From SP202 sp036339395 (GTDB taxonomy: Bacteria; Planctomycetota; Phycisphaerae; Phycisphaerales; SM1A02): DNA of 22,071 bases. Each line of letters begins with the position of its first letter. Position 1 is the stretch's first letter. Below the pieces are notes generated by a model that had not been told where the DNA came from, did not search any database, and was given only the letters and a program-made list of their open reading frames with translations. The stretch lies in contig JAYZBD010000076.1 in assembly GCA_036339395.1 (NCBI GenBank), positions 1 to 22,071 of the forward strand. Reading direction: 5' to 3'. Shown here piece by piece: positions 16,143 through 22,071 of this stretch. A program made the translations under genes and the position numbers.

Positions 16143-16160
16143 CAGATTCCGATCAATCTG
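16143..16160. promoter_or_regulatory. Short dyad upstream of recA
   Basis: CAGATT and AATCTG form a perfect 6-bp inverted repeat with a 6-bp centre (CCGATC), 48 nt before the recA ATG. The spacing suits a dimeric regulator. It does not match the E. coli or Bacillus LexA box that I know, so the cognate protein is unknown. Confidence 0.35.
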
Positions 16161-16208
16161 GCATCCTGTCCAACTTCGAAGGACCGAGTGCATTGAAAAG
16201 GAATTCAG

Positions 16209-17480
16209 ATGGTCAAGCAGACACAGAAGAGCCCCGGAACAAACACGAGCAAGGCCAATGGCAAAGGGCAGCTTGCAAGGAATGGGTCCACGCAGCGTGG
16301 TAAAGTGAGCGGGAGCCGTAGAACGGACACGGCCAATACAAAAACCAAGGATGGGAAGCATGCCATGAGCAAGTCGGCGAGCAGGCAATCGAACAAGAAG
16401 GGCGAAGCAGGACAGGCCCAGGCTCTTGAGCGTGCCATTGCGCAGATAGATCAGACCTTCGGGGAAGGATCAATCATGCGCTTGGCGGGTGAGCATCGGG
16501 CCATCCCGAGTATTTCGACAGGTTGCCTGAGCCTGGATCTGGCACTCGGTGGTCGTGGAATACCACGGGGCCGAATCATCGAAATCTATGGTCCGGAATC
16601 GTCTGGTAAGACAACACTTGCTTTGACTGTTGCAGCGAATGCACAGAAGGGAGGTGGCGTTGCCGCCTTCATTGATGCTGAACATGCACTTGACCCGACA
16701 TGGGCGCGACGACTTGGCGTTGACCTTGACAGCCTTCTTGTTTCCCAGCCTGATACGGGTGAGCAGGCTCTCGAGATCTGTGAGTTGCTTGTTCGAAGTG
16801 CCGCTGTCGATATTGTCGTCATCGACTCGGTTGCAGCACTCATTCCTCGAGCTGAAATCGAGGGGGACATGGGTGACACGCATGTCGGCCTGCAGGCAAG
16901 GCTCATGAGCCAGGCCATGCGGAAATTGACGGGTGCCATTGCAAAGAGTGGCGCAACAGTGATCTTCATCAACCAGTTGCGAGAGAAGATTGGCGTGATG
17001 TTTGGTTCACCGGAGACAACGTCCGGGGGGCGTGCCTTGAAGTTCTATTCGACCGTTCGGATTGATATTCGCCGGATCGGCGCGATCAAGGATGCCGACC
17101 AGAACGTCGGGAACAGGGTTCGTACGCGTGTCGTGAAGAACAAGATCGCTCCACCGTTCCGCGATGCTGAGTTTGACATCATGTTCAACGAGGGCATCAG
17201 CACCTCCGGCGACATGCTTGATCTCGCGGTTGCGGACGGCATCGTTCAGAAGTCGGGTGCGTGGTTCAGTTGTGGGGAAATCCGCCTGGGCCAGGGCCGC
17301 GAAAATTCAAAGTTGTACCTTCGGGAGAACCCGGAATTGTTCGAAGAGATCCGTTGCAGGATTCTCCAGTCCCGAGGTTTGATGGATACCCCTGCACAAG
17401 AGGCAGGCGCGGAGGATGCAGCATCACCTGAGGCGGAGCCTGTTGCACAAGACGACAAGAAGGCCATGGCTGGTACTTGA
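16209..17480 (+). CDS. recA: Recombinase RecA with basic N-terminal tail
   Basis: RecA forms ATP-dependent filaments on single-stranded DNA, drives strand exchange and activates the SOS response. The core is complete: Walker A GPESSGKTT at 128-136, Walker B DIVVIDSVAAL at 201-211, the L1 region EIEGDMGDTHVG, L2 with INQLREKIGVMFGSPETTSGG described as two parts (INQLREKIGVMFG, SPETTSGG), and an acidic C-terminal tail. At 423 residues it is about 70 longer than usual. The excess is an N-terminal tail rich in Lys, Thr, Ser, Asn and Gln. ATG 16209 has AAAAGGAA 7-8 nt upstream, whereas the conventional-length start, ATG 16365, has no well-spaced site, so I use the long form. It is transcribed alone, ahead of tRNA-Leu. 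Confidence 0.95.
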   Translation: MVKQTQKSPGTNTSKANGKGQLARNGSTQRGKVSGSRRTDTANTKTKDGKHAMSKSASRQSNKKGEAGQAQALERAIAQIDQTFGEGSIMRLAGEHRAIPSISTGCLSLDLALGGRGIPRGRIIEIYGPESSGKTTLALTVAANAQKGGGVAAFIDAEHALDPTWARRLGVDLDSLLVSQPDTGEQALEICELLVRSAAVDIVVIDSVAALIPRAEIEGDMGDTHVGLQARLMSQAMRKLTGAIAKSGATVIFINQLREKIGVMFGSPETTSGGRALKFYSTVRIDIRRIGAIKDADQNVGNRVRTRVVKNKIAPPFRDAEFDIMFNEGISTSGDMLDLAVADGIVQKSGAWFSCGEIRLGQGRENSKLYLRENPELFEEIRCRILQSRGLMDTPAQEAGAEDAASPEAEPVAQDDKKAMAGT

Positions 17481-17486
17481 TCGATT

Positions 17487-17531
17487 CTGCCGGGCGTAGG
17501 CAGTCTGAACATCGTTGCAGTTTGGCTGCAA
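17487..17531 (+). terminator. Two small hairpins after recA
   Basis: CTGCC/GGCAG (17487-17491, 17499-17503) and TTGCAG/CTGCAA (17515-17520, 17526-17531, loop TTTGG) lie 7-50 nt after the recA stop. They have no U-tract, so this is a weak or factor-dependent end, or simply 3' protection of the mRNA. Confidence 0.35.
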
Positions 17532-17579
17532 GGGACTACCATTCCCCGTTCGTCCTTCCATGATTCGAGGGATGACGCT

Positions 17580-17665
17580 GCGGCTGTGGCGGAATTGGCA
17601 GACGCGCTAGATTCAGGTTCTAGTGGGAGTAATATCCCGTGGAGGTTCGACTCCTCTCAGCCGCA
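17580..17665 (+). tRNA. tRNA-Leu (CAG)
   Basis: This is an 86-nt class II tRNA. The acceptor GCGGCTG pairs with CAGCCGC, the anticodon stem is CTAGA/TCTAG with loop TTCAGGT, and the anticodon CAG is at 17614-17616. It has a long variable arm (TGGGAGTAATATCCCG), a T-arm around TTCGACT and discriminator A. It closely resembles bacterial tRNA-Leu(CAG). CCA is not encoded. Confidence 0.97.
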
Positions 17666-17699
17666 TTGCCTGATCGAGAATATGACCAGGATGAACACG

Positions 17700-17722
17700 C
17701 CCCCCGCCCCAAGGACGGGGGG
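17700..17722 (+). terminator. Terminator after tRNA-Leu
   Basis: CCCCCCG (17700-17706) pairs with CGGGGGG (17716-17722) around a 9-nt loop, followed by TTGTCATTTC. It lies 35 nt beyond the mature tRNA end and 45 nt before the cysteine desulfurase start, so the desulfurase probably has a separate promoter. Confidence 0.75.
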
Positions 17723-17766
17723 TTGTCATTTCAGCATCGATCCAGGGACCTCCAGCCCTTACAATC

Positions 17767-18981
17767 ATGCATGAAATGGACATGATCTACCTGGATCACA
17801 ATGCGACGACGCCCCTTGCACCGGAAGTGCTCAAGGAGATGACGAGGGTTGCCTCCGAGGAATGGGCGAACCCCTCGAGCATTCACCGCCTAGGACAACA
17901 GGCTCGATGCTGCGTTGACCGTGCCCGGGAACAGGTGGCCGGTTTCATAGGGGCACAGCCGGAGGAGATCATCTTCACTGGTGGTGGCACCGAGTCCGTG
18001 AATACCGCGATTCACTCCGCGTTGCGGATGAACGAGGATCGACAGGTCGTGGTCACCAGCCAGGTCGAGCATGCAGCGGTACGCGAACTGCTTGAAGACC
18101 TGCACTGCAAGGGGATCGAGACGATCTGTCTTGCCCATGACAGCAACGGCGTGGTCGACTGCAACTCGCTCGAGGAGATACTCCGGACACGAGGTGATGA
18201 GGTTGCCCTCGTCACGGTCATGTGGGCGAACAACGAGACCGGCGTGATCGAGCCGATCGAGGAGATCGCCTCGCTCTGTCGGAAGCATGGCGTGCTGTTT
18301 CACAGTGACGGAACACAGTGGGTCGGCAAGATGCCGACCGACCCGGCAGGAGTTCCGTTCGACATGTTGAGTTTTGCTTCGCACAAGTTCCATGGACCCA
18401 AGGGGGTCGGTGTTCTCTATGCCCGGGGTGGCATGGGATTCCATCCACTGGTCATCGGTGGTGGACAGGAACGCAGGCGTCGAGGGGGAACCGAGAACGT
18501 GCCTGGCATCGCTGGCCTGGGTGAAGCGTGCCGTCTTTCAGCAGAGTGGTTCCAGACCGATGGTCCTGCACGCATGCGTGAACTCCGCGACCAGTTCGAG
18601 CAAGGCATTCTTGAGCATCATCCAGAGGCGTGCGTCAATGGCAGGGATGCACCACGCATCTGGTCAACCACGAGCATCGGGTTCCCCGGTCTTGAACCGG
18701 AGCTCATTCTCCTGATGCTCTCGGAGCATGGAGTCTGCGCTTCGTCCGGTTCAGCTTGTTCTTCAGGTGCCCTGAAGCCCTCGAAGGTCATCGAGGCCAT
18801 CGGTCGACAGCCTTGCCAGGTCGAGGATGTTGCCTACGGTGCCGTGCGGTTCAGTTGCTCCCGGGAGACGAAGGCGGAGGAACTCGGGCGTGCGAAGGAC
18901 ATCGTGGTGGAGGTCGTACAGCGGCTGCAGGAAGGTGCTCCCAACACGGACCCGGAAACCGCGGGTGCAGGACGATCTTGA
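17767..18981 (+). CDS. Cysteine desulfurase (NifS/IscS type)
   Basis: This PLP enzyme takes sulfur from cysteine as a persulfide for Fe-S clusters and thiolated tRNA. The 404-residue protein has the aminotransferase class V signature: MIYLDHNATTPL at the N-terminus, GGGTESVN at 72-79, His102, NNETG at 155-159, Asp181 and Gln184, the PLP lysine Lys207 in SHKFHGPKG, and RRRRGGTEN at 237-243. The catalytic Cys331 lies in SSGSACSSG, the short-loop class I arrangement. ATGs at 17767, 17776 and 17782 are all possible, and the last starts exactly at the conserved MIYLD. No Shine-Dalgarno supports any of them. No iscU, iscA or suf gene is adjacent, and iscS versus nifS cannot be decided. Confidence 0.95.
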   Translation: MHEMDMIYLDHNATTPLAPEVLKEMTRVASEEWANPSSIHRLGQQARCCVDRAREQVAGFIGAQPEEIIFTGGGTESVNTAIHSALRMNEDRQVVVTSQVEHAAVRELLEDLHCKGIETICLAHDSNGVVDCNSLEEILRTRGDEVALVTVMWANNETGVIEPIEEIASLCRKHGVLFHSDGTQWVGKMPTDPAGVPFDMLSFASHKFHGPKGVGVLYARGGMGFHPLVIGGGQERRRRGGTENVPGIAGLGEACRLSAEWFQTDGPARMRELRDQFEQGILEHHPEACVNGRDAPRIWSTTSIGFPGLEPELILLMLSEHGVCASSGSACSSGALKPSKVIEAIGRQPCQVEDVAYGAVRFSCSRETKAEELGRAKDIVVEVVQRLQEGAPNTDPETAGAGRS

Positions 18982-19016
18982 TAAGTCGTCACGCATCGTT
19001 GTAGACTCCCATACCA

Positions 19017-19089
<73 letters not shown>

Positions 19090-19524
19090 TTGTTCTGTTC
19101 CCTGCTCAGCGTGGTGCGTTGATGCAGGTAGACGCCCGCGACGTCTTGTCCCCGCCTGTTTCCACATTTCGAGCGATGCCGTGCGATCTCAGGCGAGGTC
19201 GTTGCAAATGGATGTCGACATGCCGCAATGAAAGGCTGCCCTGTCGGGCTTGCAAGAGAGAGGGAAACGACAGTGTCTCACTGGTGGGGAAGCGACACCA
19301 CCGCCTGCAAGGGAGGACCCGATCAGGACAGCTCGTGATCCCGGATGGGATCACTTGGGGGGATGGTACCGATACGAAAAAGACGGGTTCAATCAAGTTG
19401 GAGCGTGGTGCATGAACGGGGGACAGAAACATGGAAACCGCATTCTTGAACCAACAGGGCGAGTAAAGCACCATGGAGGTGCTTGCACACGGGGTTCAGC
19501 AGGGGTTCTGCAAGCGGGGGGTGG
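19090..19524 (+). other. Gene-poor, hairpin-rich segment; possible non-coding RNA
   Basis: No credible protein is seen here; the open frames present are Cys/Arg-rich, mutually overlapping and without ribosome-binding sites. Several perfect stems are visible: TGGTG/CACCA (19282-19286, 19296-19300), GTGATCCC/GGGATCAC around GGAT (19335-19342, 19347-19354), AAGCACC/GGTGCTT around ATGGA (19466-19472, 19478-19484), and GCTTGCA/TGCAAGC (19481-19487, 19509-19515). I compared it with remembered cores of RNase P RNA, tmRNA and SRP RNA and found no match. It may be an unrecognised small RNA, a long tRNA-Lys trailer, or non-functional spacer. Confidence 0.4.
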
Positions 19525-19553
19525 TTCACATTGCTTCCTGATAGTGCTATCCT
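19525..19553 (+). promoter_or_regulatory. Predicted promoter of the cold-shock gene
   Basis: TTCACA (19525-19530, five of six matches to TTGACA) and TATCCT (19548-19553, four of six matches to TATAAT) are separated by 17 bp. Transcription would begin near 19560 and leave a 5' leader of about 77 nt before the ATG, comparable to the long leaders of cold-shock mRNAs. Confidence 0.5.
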
Positions 19554-19636
19554 GTGAGATGGTCCTGCCAACCCAGGAGTCGTATTTCTGTGGGGGATGC
19601 AGGAAGGAACACAGTTTTTATTAGAAAGTTAAAGCG

Positions 19637-19843
19637 ATGCCTACAGGAACAGTCGGTCGTTACTTCGATCAAAAAGGTTTTGGATTCATCAAGCCGGACG
19701 AAGGTGAAAAAGACCTCTTCGTCCACATCACCGAGGTCAAGACGGAGGGCGTAGCCGCGCTCCAGGAAGGTCAGAGGGTCACCTATGAGATCCTTGATGG
19801 CCAGAAGGGGCCAAAGGCCGTCAACGTGATGGTTGAAGGCTGA
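19637..19843 (+). CDS. Cold-shock domain protein
   Basis: This is a single cold-shock domain of 68 residues, the usual size for CspA-family RNA chaperones that bind single-stranded nucleic acid and melt secondary structure. RNP1 is KGFGFIK at 13-19 and RNP2 is LFVHI at 27-31. The strand that normally reads VxWF is VGRYF here. Its last third, GQRVTYEILDGQKGPKAVNV, is typical. The ATG is preceded by AAAGTTAAAGCG, only a weak ribosome-binding site, which fits regulation through leader structure. A predicted promoter lies 110 nt upstream and a strong terminator follows, so it is a single-gene unit. Which csp paralogue it is cannot be told. Confidence 0.96.
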   Translation: MPTGTVGRYFDQKGFGFIKPDEGEKDLFVHITEVKTEGVAALQEGQRVTYEILDGQKGPKAVNVMVEG

Positions 19844-19867
19844 GTGAGTCACTGATGACGAACTGTT

Positions 19868-19897
19868 CAGGGCCGGCTCATTCGAGAGCCGGCCCTG
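19868..19897 (+). terminator. Rho-independent terminator of the cold-shock gene
   Basis: A perfect 12-bp stem (CAGGGCCGGCTC at 19868-19879 with its complement at 19886-19897) around loop ATTCGA is followed by TTTCAT. It lies 25 nt after the stop codon. Confidence 0.88.
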
Positions 19898-19956
19898 TTT
19901 CATGCGCCATTGCGACTGATCTTCGTTGGCATTGAATCTGCTAAAGTAGATCCTGG

Positions 19957-20574
19957 ATGGACCGTCACGAAGAACTGATGCGGACAACGACCACAACAGC
20001 CCTGCTTGAGGGCCTGTTTGACGTCGAGGATGGCGTGGTCTGGCAGGTCTTCGATGATCGTTACCGGCCGATCATCGTTGCGATTGGTCGACGCCTGGGC
20101 CTGGATGGGACCGAGGCGGAAGACGTGGCGCAGGAAACGCTGCTCCAGTTTCTCCGTGACTACCGCGAGGGAAGATATTCCAAGGACAAGGGAAGGCTGC
20201 GGAACTGGATCGTCGGGATCGCTCGCCACCGTGTCATCGATTTCCAGAGATCTCGCGGTCGACGCAAGGAGAAGATCGGCCACTCCTCCGCCCTCGAGGT
20301 GCCAGACGAGAACTCCGTGACCGAGATCTGGGACCAGGAACTGGAGCGATCGATCCTCCGCCAGTCCGTCGAGGAACTTCGACGGACCACGCGTACCAGT
20401 GAGAACTCCATCAAGGCATTCGAGATGCTCATATTTGATCGCCGCCCGGTCGAGACCGTGGCGGAAGCTCTCGGCATGAAGCCCCACGATGTCTACGTCT
20501 CCAAGAGCCGGGTGACGACCAGGCTTCGTGAGATCGCGGAGCGGCTTCGCAATCTCTACGAGGTGGATGCGTGA
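19957..20574 (+). CDS. ECF-like RNA polymerase sigma factor, kinase-associated
   Basis: This 205-residue sigma-70 family protein has region 2 at about 30-102 (TEAEDVAQETLLQFL, then GRLRNWIVGIARHRVIDFQR split as GRLRNWIVG and IARHRVIDF) and region 4 at about 145-195 (FDRRPVETVAEALGMKPHDVYVSKSRV split as FDRRPVETVAEALG and MKPHDVYVSKSRV). It has no region 1 or 3, as in ECF factors. It would direct RNA polymerase to a dedicated set of promoters. Its stop codon overlaps the GTG of a Ser/Thr kinase by 4 nt, a coupling known for planctomycete ECF groups linked to kinases, so the kinase probably controls it. ATG 19957 and ATG 19978 are both possible; neither has a clear Shine-Dalgarno. Confidence 0.92.
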   Translation: MDRHEELMRTTTTTALLEGLFDVEDGVVWQVFDDRYRPIIVAIGRRLGLDGTEAEDVAQETLLQFLRDYREGRYSKDKGRLRNWIVGIARHRVIDFQRSRGRRKEKIGHSSALEVPDENSVTEIWDQELERSILRQSVEELRRTTRTSENSIKAFEMLIFDRRPVETVAEALGMKPHDVYVSKSRVTTRLREIAERLRNLYEVDA

Positions 20575-22071
20575 ACTCGCGCGAACACGAGGACTCGTTG
20601 CCCTTTACAAGGCAGGAGATCGACGCCTACGCATCCGGCGAACTCCAGGATGAATCGCTTGCATGCAGGATCGAGGCGTGCGAGGAGTCGATGAAACTGG
20701 TCCACAAGATCCAGGAAGAAAACGATTTCCTTACGAAACTCGTCGGTGCCTGGTCGACTACGCCGGGTGCGGTGCAGTCCGGTCCGCCCCGCCAGCACAT
20801 CGAGGGGTACCGGATCATCAACGAGGTGTATCGTGGAGGGCAGGGAATTGTCTACCGCGCTCTCCAGGAAAACACGAAACGCACCGTGGCTGTCAAGGTC
20901 ATGCTGGGTGGGGCCCTGGCAAGTGAGAGACAGCGGCAGCGCTTCGAGCGTGAAGTCGAATTGATCGCATCGTTGCGACATGAAAACATCGTGACCGTCT
21001 ACGACAGCGGTGCGTTGCCTGACGGTGGTCACTTCCTGGCCATGGAGTTCATCAAGGGCGTCCCACTTGCCCGTGCGCACCTGGTTGGCCGTGAGATCCA
21101 GGCCGGACCCAATGCAGATGCCTTCACCATCCGCATCCAGCAGTTCAACAGGATCTGCGATGCGATCCAGTATGCGCACCAGCGAGGCATCATTCACAGG
21201 GATCTCAAGCCCGGGAACATCCTTGTCGATCGCACTGGATCACCGAAGGTCTTTGATTTCGGTGTTGCGAAGGTCATTGGACCGACCTCCGAGCAGGAAG
21301 CCACGCTGACAGGCGAGTTCGTGGGCACCTTCGCCTATGCCTCGCCGGAACAGGTCAAGGGTGATGCGGACGCCGTTGACACGAGGAGCGACGTCTATGC
21401 ACTCGGGCTGATTCTCTACGAACTCCTCACGGATCAGCATCCCTACCCGATACGGGGTTCCGTTTCCGACGTCATCAAGAACATCACTTCGACCGAGCCG
21501 GAACCGCCGACGAAGTACGACAACCGGATCTCGAAGGAGCTCCAGGCCATCGTGCTGAAATCCCTGGAGAAGAACCCGGATGACCGGTACCAGTCCGCAT
21601 CCGCCCTTGCGCAGGATCTCCGGAGCTACCTGCTTGGTGAACCGGTCGAAGCAATGCGGGACAGCGCGTCCTACCTGCTGCGGAAGGTCGCACGGAAATA
21701 CAGGTTCCAGATCTTGGTGGCATCGATCGTGGTCTGTGCTCTCGCGATCGTCAGCGTCTTCATGTCGGTCCTGTGGTACCGGGCCACGAAGGCGGAGCAC
21801 ATTGCGGCAGAACGGCTCGTCAAGGTCGAACAGGAAGCGAGGATGCGGGGCGAGGTGACGGAGATGTTCACGGACATCATCGAGTCACTTCAGCCGGAGC
21901 AGGGTCTCGGCAGTGAACTGACGGTTCGCGAGATGATCGACCAGGCGGCAAGGATCACCGGCGCGGAATCAGGAAACGAGCCCGAGGTCGACGCGGCCCT
22001 GTTCGAAGCGATCGGCAATACCTACCTTGCCCTGGGCAACATCGATGATGCCCACCAGCACCTGGAAAAGT
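20571..22071 (+). CDS. Transmembrane Ser/Thr protein kinase with TPR-like C-terminus (partial)
   Basis: This is a Hanks-type kinase, open at the 3' window edge after 500 residues. Residues 1-75 are a polar, acidic N-terminal region. The kinase domain spans about 80-355: glycine loop YRGGQGIVY (87-95), ATP-binding Lys109 in VAVKV, HRDLKPGN (209-216, catalytic Asp211), DFG (229-231) and the ASPE equivalent of APE (257-260), so it looks active. One transmembrane helix at about 380-401 is followed by an extracytoplasmic coiled, charged stretch. From about residue 470 there is an AIGNTYLALGNIDDAHQHL unit typical of TPRs. The GTG start overlaps the sigma-factor stop (GTGA), indicating translational coupling. 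The C-terminal part likely senses or scaffolds; its ligand cannot be told. Confidence 0.94.
   Translation, partial: MNSREHEDSLPFTRQEIDAYASGELQDESLACRIEACEESMKLVHKIQEENDFLTKLVGAWSTTPGAVQSGPPRQHIEGYRIINEVYRGGQGIVYRALQENTKRTVAVKVMLGGALASERQRQRFEREVELIASLRHENIVTVYDSGALPDGGHFLAMEFIKGVPLARAHLVGREIQAGPNADAFTIRIQQFNRICDAIQYAHQRGIIHRDLKPGNILVDRTGSPKVFDFGVAKVIGPTSEQEATLTGEFVGTFAYASPEQVKGDADAVDTRSDVYALGLILYELLTDQHPYPIRGSVSDVIKNITSTEPEPPTKYDNRISKELQAIVLKSLEKNPDDRYQSASALAQDLRSYLLGEPVEAMRDSASYLLRKVARKYRFQILVASIVVCALAIVSVFMSVLWYRATKAEHIAAERLVKVEQEARMRGEVTEMFTDIIESLQPEQGLGSELTVREMIDQAARITGAESGNEPEVDAALFEAIGNTYLALGNIDDAHQHLEK

Noticed and set aside
19250..19624. 124-codon open frame on the plus strand, and overlapping frames at 19032-19415 (plus) and 19106-19474 (minus)
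   Set aside because: None has a Shine-Dalgarno or recognisable fold, compositions are odd (Cys, Trp, Arg, His), they overlap each other, and one runs through tRNA-Lys.
19090..19636. RNase P RNA, tmRNA or SRP RNA in the spacer before the cold-shock gene
   Set aside because: The conserved cores that I know for these RNAs are absent; local GGAAGGAA-like strings lack the surrounding conserved context.

Overview
The window reads as a chromosomal segment of a planctomycete, most likely from the Phycisphaerae side of the phylum, though the class is a guess. The evidence is a planctomycete-type cytochrome-c/DUF1549/DUF1553 protein paired with a Tat-exported DUF1501 protein, an ECF-like sigma factor overlapping a Ser/Thr kinase with C-terminal TPR-like sequence, and a DUF1573 protein with ankyrin repeats. 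The DNA is moderately GC-rich, with three isolated tRNA genes that lack an encoded CCA. No transposase, integrase, phage gene, CRISPR array or rRNA is visible. This looks like stable core chromosome.

Layout. Positions 1-6104 (minus strand) hold one tight operon in transcription order: planctomycete cytochrome/PSD1 protein, DUF1501 protein (4-nt overlap), release factor RF1 (19-nt gap), and an unrecognised 158-residue protein whose ATG directly abuts the RF1 stop. tRNA-Asn (minus) follows at 6215-6287, then ribosomal protein L31 without its zinc cysteines and a six-helix membrane protein (both plus). Positions 8143-10332 hold a family-4 uracil-DNA glycosylase that has lost three of the four Fe-S cysteines (minus), a DUF2617-like protein (plus) and D-aminoacyl-tRNA deacylase (minus). 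Positions 10569-15018 hold an exported DUF1573-ankyrin protein, an M32 carboxypeptidase, and anhydro-MurNAc kinase (minus, its 3' end overlapping the carboxypeptidase). Positions 15021-18981 hold UDP-glucuronate decarboxylase, RecA with a basic N-terminal tail, tRNA-Leu(CAG) and a NifS/IscS-type cysteine desulfurase. Positions 19017-22071 hold tRNA-Lys(CTT), about 550 nt without a credible gene but with several hairpins, a cold-shock protein, and the sigma factor/kinase pair that runs off the end of the window.

How the genes work together. Most genes are independent housekeeping functions: translation (RF1, L31, Dtd, tRNAs), DNA repair (RecA, UDG), cell-wall recycling (AnmK), nucleotide-sugar synthesis (Uxs) and sulfur transfer (cysteine desulfurase). 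The two clear functional modules are the cytochrome/DUF1501 pair and the translationally coupled sigma factor-kinase pair.

I found no convincing wholly new system. The best leads are the kinase whose non-catalytic N-terminus may act on the adjacent sigma factor, the hairpin-rich segment upstream of the cold-shock gene, the RecA tail with tandem repeats in its promoter region, and the apparently cluster-poor uracil-DNA glycosylase.
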